Shown one piece after another: positions 47,702 to 57,440 of a stretch of 64,000 bases of DNA. The stretch covers positions 1,188,848-1,252,847 of the forward strand of contig BCIH01000006.1 in assembly GCA_002897115.2 (NCBI GenBank), written 5' to 3'. How positions within the stretch are numbered: position 1 is the stretch's first letter; the number at the start of each line of letters is the position of its first letter. The notes beneath the pieces are model-generated. The model was given only the letters and a program-made list of their open reading frames with translations, did no database searches and had not been told where the DNA came from. Made by a program: the position numbers and the translations under genes. The stretch comes from Prototheca cutis (Eukaryota > Chlorophyta > Trebouxiophyceae > Chlorellales > Chlorellaceae).

Positions 47702-49311
47702 GTCTTGGGGGGATTCCGTGCTAGCTGTCAAGAAGAGGTCAGACAGATGGGCTCACGCACAGACAGCAGAGACAACATCAGGAACCCATGGAGTCGATGC
47801 GGACGTCTGCTGCAGGCCCAATGGCAGCTGCACGCCCTCCCCACCATTCAGACGCACGGTAGCTGGCGAGCGGGGGTGTGGTTGGGGACAATGGGAAGCG
47901 CTTGTCCCGTTCCCGCACTATTGGGACGATGTGCGCTTCGAGGAGCTCGTTGGGATGGGAGGCTGCTGATGGAGAAGGCGCTGCGGGGGTGCTCACAAGC
48001 CGCAGTGACGGCCAGCCTGCAGCCGGGGTCAGTGGCAAGGGAATCAGTGCAGCAGAAAATCAAACAAGATCAAGCTGTTGGGGGTGCTGAGAGTTNGTGT
48101 CTGTGGAGGCTGGGGGCGACAATTATGAATCTGCGTGGNCGCTGATGTCACTGGGTCACCAGAAACGGAGCATTTGAACGAGTCCACGCAGACTGTTGTG
48201 ATGCACAAGCCACTCAACCAATCCCATTCCCAGAACATGCATTCAACAACAACAAGGCCACCTGGGCGGTTGGTGTCCTCGTTCTCCACATCATCAGGAC
48301 AGTGAAACCCTTTTCGTCGGTCCAGATGCGAGTGGGGACTGTGCTTCCTGCAGCCGGAGATCACAGGGTTGCGGATTGGGATGAGTCTACCAGGGCCACG
48401 TGCAACAGACAGGAAAGCAACCCCGCCACACACCATCTCACATGACAGGAAGCTTTGGGCCCAGCACTCGCAGACGGATTCTCCCACCCCCTGTGATGGA
48501 AATGACCGCGGCCAGCAGAGTTGGATGCTGGGCATGAGCAGCCGACGTCACGGAGATAGGGCCAGCAGCAGGCACACGTGGCCCTTTCTACATGGAAACT
48601 CTCAAAGCACGATACAAGTTCCTCTGCATGCCCACCTGAACCCTGAGATGAGGCGGTGTGCAGAAGTTCTCTGTCTGCCATGGCACCCTGCTGTGGTCTA
48701 CCCTGGCCGCTCCTGTGCCAGGCCGGGTAGGCACGAGCTGCGCACAGCAAGGGCACCGAATCGCTTACAATGCATGAACAAGGCAACAGTATGCACATAG
48801 TCACTCACGCAACTCTCCCTTGAGGTGGTATTTGCCGCGCACCTTGGGTCCAGTCACCCCAGGTTGCAAAAGGAGATGTTGTTAACCGACTGGCGTAGGA
48901 ATCAATGGAGGGCTCATCAACACGTCGTCCGCGCTCATGATTGGATACTATAAATCATGTGATTGACGTTGCGGCAGTCGAATGAGCGGATACTCAAGCA
49001 AACCCCGTGCTGGATCGCCAACCCTCGGGCCCACCAGATCACCTGATGCGGGGCACTGCAGCACAAGCTGAGCGGCGAAACGACGGGGATGGAAGCCTTG
49101 ATGCAGTTATCATGACATTATAATATCATCAGCATGTGAAGTACCGACTTTCGAATGCGTGAATTGTGCTTTGATTCAAGTCGACATCAGTCGCTGTAGA
49201 GTTTGTATCTTGGAACTTGTTTGACCCCGGACACGAGGGGTGGGGTACGATCCCAGACAACCTGGGGCGCACCCCACGAGATTCGCGAGGGTAATCCAGA
49301 AAAAACTGGCC

Positions 49312-52121
49312 TCACAGCACGTGTTCAATGGTGCTGTTCCGCTGACCAGGGCCAGCGGAGTGTCTTGGTGATGAAATCATACAAGGTGGAGCGCCCGGGA
49401 GGTGGACGTGCAGGGGGGCGAGCTTGGTTTTGTGATCCAAAGGCGACGGTCTTTCGCTGGTCAGGACCAGTCTCTCCCCCAGGTGGCGGATGTTGCGCGC
49501 GGCGTTGGCGTCGCGGTTCCACACCACGCCACAACTCTGGCATTTGAGGATAGCGTACTGGTTCCGGGCGGTGCTGCATCCCACCAAGCGCGCATGCGCC
49601 TTGCACGCCGAACAAATCTGCGGTGTTGCGCGTTTGGGATCGGTGTGACCAGCAGCCCGTGGACACTGTGCACGTGTGCATGCATGCGCCTGCCCTGCTC
49701 CAACCCCCTCTGCACCTGCTCGCCTAGATCACGGCATGCAGCACCCACAAGACAACCCCACNCANGCACNACNACCCCAGNGCGCGCCTGCGACGTGCGG
49801 AACTCGTCGACCTCTNTCNCCAACAGTCCGTGCGCCTCCCGCATGCGCTTGGCCCAGCGGCGCCACCCCAGGCTCGGAGGATGACCGGGCGAGTTGTGCC
49901 TGAAGCTGGCATTGCCCATGAACACGACAAGCCTGCTGGGCTGGTGNNNNNNNNNNNNNNNNNNNNNNNNNNNNNNNNNNNNNNNNNNNNNNNNNNNNNN
50001 NNNNNNNNNNNNNNNNNNNNNNNNNNNNNNNNNNNNNNNNNNNNNNNNNNNNNNNNNNNNNNNNNNNNNNNNNNNNNNNNNNNNNNNNNNNNNNNNNNNN
50101 NNNNNNNNNNNNNNNNNNNNNNNNNNNNNNNNNNNNNNNNNNNNNNNNNNNNNNNNNNNNNNNNNNNNNNNNNNNNNNNNNNNNNNNNNNNNNNNNNNNN
50201 NNNNNNNNNNNNNNNNNNNNNNNNNNNNNNNNNNNNNNNNNNNNNNNNNNNNNNNNNNNNNNNNNNNNNNNNNNNNNNNNNNNNNNNNNNNNNNNNNNNN
50301 NNNNNNNNNNNNNNNNNNNNNNNNNNNNNNNNNNNNNNNNNNNNNNNNNNNNNNNNNNNNNNNNNNNNNNNNNNNNNNNNNNNNNNNNNNNNNNNNNNNN
50401 NNNNNNNNNNNNNNNNNNNNNNNNNNNNNNNNNNNNNNNNNNNNNNNNNNNNNNNNNNNNNNNNNNNNNNNNNNNNNNNNNNNNNNNNNNNNNNNNNNNN
50501 NNNNNNNNNNNNNNNNNNNNNNNNNNNNNNNNNNNNNNNNNNNNNNNNNNNNNNNNNNNNNNNNNNNNNNNNNNNNNNNNNNNNNNNNNNNNNNNNNNNN
50601 NNNNNNNNNNNNNNNNNNNNNNNNNNNNNNNNNNNNNNNNNNNNNNNNNNNNNNNNNNNNNNNNNNNNNNNNNNNNNNNNNNNNNNNNNNNNNNNNNNNN
50701 NNNNNNNNNNNNNNNNNNNNNNNNNNNNNNNNNNNNNNNNNGCCAGTCACGCCCGCAAAACCAAGCACAGCCTGATGGGCTCCACGACACCACACCTCGG
50801 CGCGGGCCACGTTGCGCACAACCATCTTGGGCACCATTTGGAGTGGTCCTGGCTCGGCGGCGACCTGCAGGCACGGGACGGGAATGACGGGACGGCTTGT
50901 TTGAGGGCGGGAATGGCCTGCGCTGAGCCCGGTGCCAAGACTGCATCCCATCGGCCAAAGCCATAATGCGCGCAGTGCTAGAACAAGCTCGTAAAGGCCG
51001 GAGAGCCATGTGGCCATCTGAGCCACACGCACCTGGGCGGCATCCGTGTCGGGCGACATTTGAACGGTTCCAGGCGACGGCACCTCTGCGCCGCAGCGGC
51101 GGATGACGGGAACCAAGTCAGCGAAAACATCCTCCCAGCCAGGACCGAATTTCTCGGCAGCTTGAACGAGTGCGTTCTCCAGCGCCCGGGGAGCGATCCT
51201 GGCGATGAGCTGGCCGCGCCGCCGAGCCTGGTCGTCCGTCCCACGAACTTTGCGTCTGATGCCAGACACCCGGTCGTACCACGTGCGCTCCGCGATGTCC
51301 CTCCCATCGCCTTCGCCCATCCAGCATGCTTCCAGGCTTGCAGCCAGCAGGCTCAGTGCCGACGACCGTTTGTGCGTGTTGAGGTGCCTCGTGTACGCCT
51401 GGTAGAGCTGTGCTGCCTGGAGATCGCATTGCCGCCACTGATGCNCCGCCGGCCTCACGCGCGAGCGATAATGCTTCCCAATGAACTTGGCCAACTCGCC
51501 CGCCACATTCACGTTGTCTGGCCCCTCGTCNCCGTAGTGGTTCNNCCCGCACAGGTAGCTCAGTGCCTTCCTGAACTCTTCTTTGGTCAGCTGCGCCGGC
51601 ACCTCGCCAACTTCGAGCTTCCGCAGCACATATTCGAGGGNGACCANGNACACNAAGCGCATGTGNCCNGTCCAGNACTTCACGTTCCAGCTGAGCATAG
51701 CCAGGAGCGCGGAGCACACGTTCGCCCGCAGGTGGTGCGCCAGCGGACACTTGATGGTGAAGTGCTTGCCGTCCGCGCTTTCCTCCTCGACCGTGTCGGG
51801 GGGGTGGCAAGGTTCCTCGGCCGGCGACGAGGGCCCTGGTTGGCCGCCCTCGCCCGGGCCGCTGTCGACAGGGCCGTTGTCCGGGCCCGGGCTCGCGCCG
51901 CCGATAGCATCAAAACCCGGGCTTGCGCCGCCGACACCTCCCGGGCTTGAGCCGTCGACACCGTTGGAACCGCCAGNGGCTGGGCCTTTACCACCGCCAC
52001 CTGCAGCACGAGCGGCTGCAGCCACGGCAGCTGCTGAGGCGGGGCGTGCACTCGCACACCCGCAGTCGGCCCCGCACCCTCCGCCTTCCTCCCTTGGACG
52101 CTTTCTTTTGCGCGTCACCAT
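49312..52121 (-). CDS. Fanzor: eukaryotic TnpB-like RNA-guided nuclease (interrupted by assembly gap)
   Basis: Fanzors are transposon-borne homologues of IS605/IS607 TnpB and relatives of Cas12; known members cut DNA guided by an RNA from the element's 3' end. The frame starts at 52121 with a nuclear localisation signal (MVTRKRKRPREE) and an acidic Gly/Ser/Pro-rich leader. It continues through a helical region (AHHLRANVCSALLAMLSWNV, EEFRKALSYLCG). It enters a 795-base N gap at 50741 and re-emerges at 49946. After the gap come LVVFMGNASFRHNSPGHPP, then VDEFRTS with the RuvC-II Glu. A zinc ribbon follows (CSAC ... CQSCG) and then VVWNRDANAARNIRHLGERL with the RuvC-III Asp. The last exon starts at 49617. 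RuvC-I probably lies in the gap. The donor before it appears to be GC (CAG|GCGCGC). Numerous ambiguous bases occur nearby. Confidence 0.85.
49947..50741. other. Assembly gap of 795 N inside the Fanzor gene
   Basis: A sized gap. It removes the part of the nuclease expected to contain RuvC-I and any introns, and whether the gap keeps the frame is unknown. Confidence 0.98.
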
Positions 52122-52411
52122 AGTTTACAATGAAACAGGAGATTGTTCTGCCATGTATCTCGCACGACGCTGGCCTGGAGACTCCATCTGATGCCCGGAT
52201 CTATCGCACTGGACGCCAGCCATGTGGTTTGCTAGGAGCCCGTTCGAGGACCGTGCAACCGAGCACGATGCATGTTCTGGCTACCAGACCCGCATCGCGC
52301 AGGCACATTCAATGCAAGGATCCATTACATTCGGTTTCCGCCGCCGCACACCGTCCAAGAGACGTCGGAATGCTGTCTCGCCTGGCTGCGACGGTGCAAG
52401 CCTAGGGTTTG

Positions 52412-53903
52412 ATGCCCGTCCCGGTCCCGTGCGCGAGGGCCGGGCCCTCCCAGACCGTGGACGCCGATCCCATAAACCTCGAAGAGGAGCAGGAAGAGTG
52501 CATCGCCTGCAATGGCCCGGCGAGTGTCGGGGATGCCGGCCTAGAGCTCGCCGACAATATCCCAGCACTGCTGCGCGCCACGACCAGGACCCCGTCCCCC
52601 GAGGTATGTGTGTGTTTGTTTGTTGGTGGGAGAGATGGAAAGCCGGGCACACAATCCAATCTGGAGCAGCCTCGCATCTAGGCTAGCTGCGAAAATCGTG
52701 TGCAGCACTGAGACGAACTGTGTCCATGTGATTCCACCGGTTTCGTTCTGGTTGTGCCTCACCGCTGCTTGCCAACGCCTCCCTCCCGGCCTTGCATCGC
52801 AGTATCTGCTTCTACTTTGGAAGGATGACAGCCGCCCGCTTGGGGACGACCGGGCGGTGCTGCTGTTTGGGTTGCGCGCAGTGCTGCTGCTGGATTGGGG
52901 CCACCGTCGACTGCGGGACGCCACGTCCGCCGTCCTCGCCCCGGCCTGGAGCACCTGTTGCGCTTGATGCCGGCGTACCACCTCGGCGTGTCTTCTCTTC
53001 CGACCCCCGCCGCATCGTGAAGGCGTGCCTCTTGCGCGTGCTCGGCCACCTCAACGCCGCCCCTGCGGAGTGCACGTCCCAGGACGGCCGCCGGTGCAGC
53101 CCTCCCTTCGAGGTCGTGCTCACGTGGCAGCTGTGCGTCGTGCGGGGTGGCCCGGTGCCGACCGGGGGGCTGTCCCCGGCCCTGCACCAGCCGGCGCATC
53201 GACCAGACAGATGCAGTGGCTGCATTGTCCATTCCTGTGGTCCGGCTTCAACGCAGGATGAGCAGAAGGCATTTTTTGACTATGGACATCAACCGGCACC
53301 AGCCACCACAGCTCCTCAGCCCGACGATGACGCCCAGCACATGGACGACTGGCCCGATCTGAGCCAGCAGCCGGATGGCAGTCGGGTCAGCAGGCGCCAG
53401 TGCCAGTCCAATCCCCGCTATGCTGCGCAGGATTCACCACGAGACATCCATGCTACCAGATCCCAGCAGGCTGCTGTGGACAGCCAGCTGGTCTCGCTGA
53501 CCCCGAGCGCGGCACCCCCCAAGTGGGAAGGATGCTGGCCCTTCAACCCCGCCCGCTCGCCACCACCCTCTGGAAGGCTTCGTCATCAACGGCCTGGTGC
53601 AGCGCTATATGCTGGAGGACCCAGATGCACCGAAGGATGACCTTCTTCAATTCACTCACTCAAAGATGGCTGAGCACATGGTCTCCGGCAACCATCGACA
53701 AGCACGCGGCAAAGCTAGAAGAAGGGCTCTGGGTTGAAATTCCGGTCAACTCAGGCTCTGGATCCAAGAAGTGGAAGATCGGGTGGCTGGAGCGCAGCCG
53801 CCAGAAATACAAGCGGAGGACCACAGCGAGGCCAGATGCAGCTGCAGAAGCCCGGACGGTGGCCATGCCGTTGACCATTGCTCAACTTGAACCTGATCCC
53901 TAG
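52412..53903 (+). CDS. Unresolved gene divergent from the Fanzor gene
   Basis: Two exons join well: 52412-52603 (MPVPVPCARAG start, with LEEEQEECIACNGPA) and one starting at 52803 (YLLLLWKDDSRPLGDDRAVL), both phase 0, donor GAG|GTATGTG. That second frame closes at 52967. Further coding-like sequence continues in other frames. One reads GFVINGLVQRYMLEDPDAPK around 53570-53640. The last reads KLEEGLWVEIPVNSGSGSKK with WKIGWLERSRQKYKRR and ends at 53903. Missing introns or sequence errors must separate these parts. No family is recognised. Its start lies 290 bases from the Fanzor start, so it may belong to the same mobile element or share its promoter. Confidence 0.4.
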
Positions 53904-54597
53904 ATTGACCTTTGTATGTACAGTACTTCCCTTGATCTGACAACAATGGCCAATTTAATGATGATGTGGAGGTACACGACGAAATTTTATTGTGGAATCA
54001 GCCCGCACAGCACCTGCTCTGGCGCCCAAACAGTGTGCAAGACCCAGGCCCTTGCCAATCCTAAGCGTGCTTCCTGGCGGCGTGTTTGAAGAGTGCCAAG
54101 GGCCGCCGAGCGAGAAACCGCGGAGACACAACCCCCATTTGCATGCTCAATCCTTTCATAATCTCGATTTCTGGAGTTGACAGGCGTTGCGAGGGCCTAC
54201 ACGCGCGGCTTGGCGGCCCCGTCCTCCACAGCTGCGCAGCCCCTGAACGTCGAAGGGTGATTGCCCACGAGCGCGCTCCTTTCTGGCCCCACCCTGTTCT
54301 GAGACTGTGATCTTTGGTGCGGAATAAACATCCTCGTGCACCAGGTCGAGGGTTGGATGTTTTCCCATAACGACAATCGCAGACAGCCAGACATGTTCTG
54401 CAAACTGCATGCTGTCGCTCTGATTGGTGAGCGTGATCTAGGGACCGCCCTTTTGTCGCTGGCGACAAGAAGGTGCCGTGGAGAACTCCCTCCGGGTCAG
54501 ATCATCCTCTGCAACTGCCACTCTTGCACAGAGCATCTGCGCTGCACGTCACGAGCTGAAAGTTCAGCGCGCAGATCGCTTACAGTTATTTCCCTCG
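53904..54597. other. Intergenic, nothing recognised
   Basis: About 700 bases. Minus-strand open frames at 54061-54468 have no family resemblance. Confidence 0.35.
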
Positions 54598-54920
54598 TCA
54601 CGAATTGTGCTTGTACAACTTCATGCACGTCCAGTTGAAGTAGATGAAGAACACGGTGGCTGGGACCGTAGCGATCACCAGCTGCAAGTAGTAGCTGTCC
54701 TCCTTTATCGCCTGCAGCAATCCGCCAGGTTCCACCTCCACAAACGGAAGCACCTGCAGATCAAGATGCACACACCGGAGCAGCTGTGAGCAAGGGGATT
54801 GGACCCAGGGGCCCCGGGCGGTGGAACCAGGCTTGGAGGCCTGGACCCTCACTCAGCCTTGGATGGGTCTCCGCCCAGGACACCCCCACTCAGCAGCACC
54901 AGGATCCAGTTAGGATGCAT
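54598..54920 (-). CDS. PIGY: Probable PIG-Y, small subunit of GPI-GlcNAc transferase
   Basis: PIG-Y is a tiny ER membrane subunit of the complex that starts GPI-anchor synthesis by adding GlcNAc to phosphatidylinositol. The second exon (54753-54598) encodes VLPFVEVEPGGLLQAIKED followed by a hydrophobic segment YLQLVIATVPATVFFIYFNW and the C-terminus TCMKLYKHNS. This resembles the conserved PIG-Y end (two hydrophobic segments, a Trp-rich second one, and a K-L-x-x-H-N finish). A likely first exon, 54920-54882 (MHPNWILVLLSGG), supplies the first membrane segment and joins in phase 0, although its donor GGGGGT|GTCCTG is weak. The total is about 64 residues, near the 71 of human PIG-Y. Such short proteins are easy to over-read, so confidence is moderate. 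Confidence 0.5.
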
Positions 54921-56247
54921 CTCACCAATGCTCTCAAAATAAGTATGGATAGAAGCGAGACACCAGAAAGGACAAGACCAATCCTGCATGGGATGCGAGT
55001 AAAGACCTGGGTTTGGCGTTTTCGTTTGAAAGTGCAATGCACACAGGACTTTCTGCGGCGGTCGCATGGACTGCGCATGTTGGCAGATGAAGCGGCCTCA
55101 ACGTGGAACATACACGGCGCTCAAAGATTCCTGTCCAGGAAGGCAGGGCCTGTTTTGAGCGGCACAATGTACACCGACCGCATGCATCGCCACCTGCACG
55201 CGTCACACGCTGCTGCCCGGCAGCCGAAGNCGAAAGGTGATGTGATCCTAGACGAACAGTCCTCAGGTAATTCGAACCCACCCGAACAAGAGTACTGAGA
55301 GGGAGAATGGGGGAGTATGCCCTTTCACTTCCGTTAGCAGGTCCTGCAGGTGGGGAGGTCTTGGAATGCATGAGATTATTCAGGCTCTTGGATCTCCGCC
55401 GATTCAGACCCCACAATTGGCAGCAAGAAGGACCTTGATGTTGTGGGTGCTTGCCACTCTTCTCCAGTTTTGCTCCAGGCGGTGCCACTGAGGTTTGGAC
55501 CTGGGGCTTGTGCAGACGTCCATGCCCGACCAAAGAAGCACGGCAGATGTCACCCGCAGCTATGGGAGCGGCATGTAGTCGATCAAAGCATCCTGTATCG
55601 ACGTTAGATTGAAGTTGCTTCAAAACGTGAGTATGACCGAAATATGGCAGTCTCAATCACTATTTGGTGGCGAACATGTTGCGCTTGCTTGTCAACCCGC
55701 GATGGCAACAATGTGCTCGACACCGGAAAGCTCAGGATCCCGGGATTCAATCGGGAGTCCCAGGCTCCCAGCCCCCACAGCTGAAAGGTAGGTCCAGCAT
55801 TTTCTCGTGCCAAGCAACGCCATCTGCTCATTCATTTTAGAAATAATGTACACAGACTGTGATTGAGGTTGGCCACCTGGTGGGGTTGCCCAGGGCCGCC
55901 ACATGATTTGGCGGTCAATGTGGCATGAGTTCCTGGATTCCAGCTGGTCAGACATTCAGCCCCCAATGGATCATGGGCGTTGCTCCTTCAGCACAAGATC
56001 GATGTTCTGCAGCACGTGTGGAGGAGCCATGTTGAAGCTGCTAAGAGAGCGCAGGGCCACCCAAGGGCCCAACAGACAGAAAGCGGGAATTTTCGGAAAC
56101 TCCCCCTGAATTCCCCTCACTGACAAGCATTCCTCCTCCCAACCCACGGGCACCCCTGCCCAAGAATAGCCGCGCCATTTCCAAGAGCACGCTCTTCCAC
56201 AGTTGGTGTTTTGACCCGTATTATTGGCCCCGTGCGCGCGGTAAGAG
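54921..56247. other. Unassigned 1.3 kb
   Basis: Lies between the divergent PIG-Y-like and NDUFB10 genes. A minus-strand open frame spans much of 54934-55656, but its composition and content show no family resemblance. Promoters for both neighbours should be here. Confidence 0.35.
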
Positions 56248-56967
56248 ATGCCGTGGAAGGAAGTGAGCACCGTGCAGGAGCCGGAGGATTACGATCCTAC
56301 GGCCAAGAAGATTGATGACCCGGTGGCGTACTACCGCCACAAGGAGGCTGCGGTGGTCGAGCAGTACGTCAAGGTTGCAGAGGCCAAGGTACGACGCGCA
56401 GAACCCCGGGTGGGGGAGGAATTGAAGGTGATGCGGGGGCTCGCGTGCTCGCCTCGGTGGCGGGCAGGCGCTGGGTCCCCCGGGGTGCGCTTCACACCTC
56501 CCGCGGTGCATGCGTGCCGCTGGCTCTGTTTCACACGCGACTCTTTTTCCACACCCAATGCAGCTGTGGCGGCGGAAATTGAAGGAGTGCTACCTGCAGG
56601 AGGGCGTGGACCACCTCACTCAGTGCAAGGAGGTGGGTGTGCTTGGGATCGGGGGTCCTGGCATTTTTCGGTTTGGTTTCTGGTATGCTGTGCATACGGC
56701 GTGACTGGATGGTCCAGTGCATAACAACAGCGGTGGTTTGCTTGAGGCCCAGTGACGGCAGTGGGTGGGCCCTGCCTGACTGGTGGGCCGGTGGGTACGT
56801 GCGCCGCCATGGACCGACCAACGCCACCGTCTGCTGCGTGACACCAATCTTCTGGGCCTCCCACACAGCTGGCGACCAAGTACCTGGAGTCGATCAAGGG
56901 CGTGGGCTTCTACAAGGCCAACGCGGGCCGGAGCGACGAGCCACGGTATATGACAGACAGGCACTAG
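56248..56967 (+). CDS. NDUFB10: NADH:ubiquinone oxidoreductase subunit NDUFB10 (PDSW)
   Basis: Accessory subunit of mitochondrial complex I, on the intermembrane-space side of the membrane arm. Three exons, 56248-56388, 56564-56632 and 56869-56967, all phase 0, give 102 residues, matching the plant protein's length. Sequence features are YDPTAKKIDDPVAYYRHKEA, then KVAEAK|LWRRKLKECYLQEG with VDHLTQCKE, and finally LATKYLESIKGVGFYKANAG. The two Cys (KECY, TQCKE) are the conserved disulfide-type positions of the family. Introns are 175 and 236 bases. The match to plant NDUFB10 is clear across all exons. Confidence 0.93.
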
Positions 56968-57440
56968 GCGTTGGCCGAAGAACACCCCGGGTGGCTGTGG
57001 GCCTGACCTCGGGCAACCCAGGCCGCGACCCCATGCCCGTGCGCTGAAGAACGATGATTTGTTTTGAATGAAAGCAGTCAAGGGACGCAAGGCGATGGCC
57101 ATGTCATGATCACGAGCTGGTTTTGGGTGGATATACTTCCCAGCCGCCGAGCGGTTGTGGCAAGGTAGCCGCGAAGCAAGGGGAGTAGGGCACAGAGCAC
57201 AACATGAAAAGAAAGTGGTGGCTCGTCTGGGTGGGTCACGGTGGCCAAAGGGCCTTCTCAGCGTGGGGTCTGTACGGAGGAAACCATGGCTCGACCAAAG
57301 CATGCGCAGCACCTGCACCTGGAATCGCCAGGTTAGAGCACGCTGGGACTGGCAGCAGCCTCCGAACCAGAAACACTGCCGTCCCCTGTTGATGCCGATG
57401 GGCAAGGTTCGCAGCGCCCGTCGTCAGTCCCATTGACTGG
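56968..57440. other. Intergenic between convergent NDUFB10 and SFI1-like genes
   Basis: About 470 bases with no recognised exon. Confidence 0.4.

Larger units (their letters stand above)
46590..49311. other. Unassigned 2.7 kb with one candidate exon
   Basis: Apart from the candidate minus-strand exon at about 47142-47580, listed separately, I see only short non-coding-looking frames. The segment 48800-49200 is more AT-rich. It may contain the 3' boundary of the Fanzor-bearing element, which I cannot define. Confidence 0.3.

Noticed and set aside
55225..55290. Possible tRNA T-arm (ggttcgaattacc on the minus strand)
   Set aside because: The stem does not pair well and no anticodon or D arm can be placed at the expected distances.
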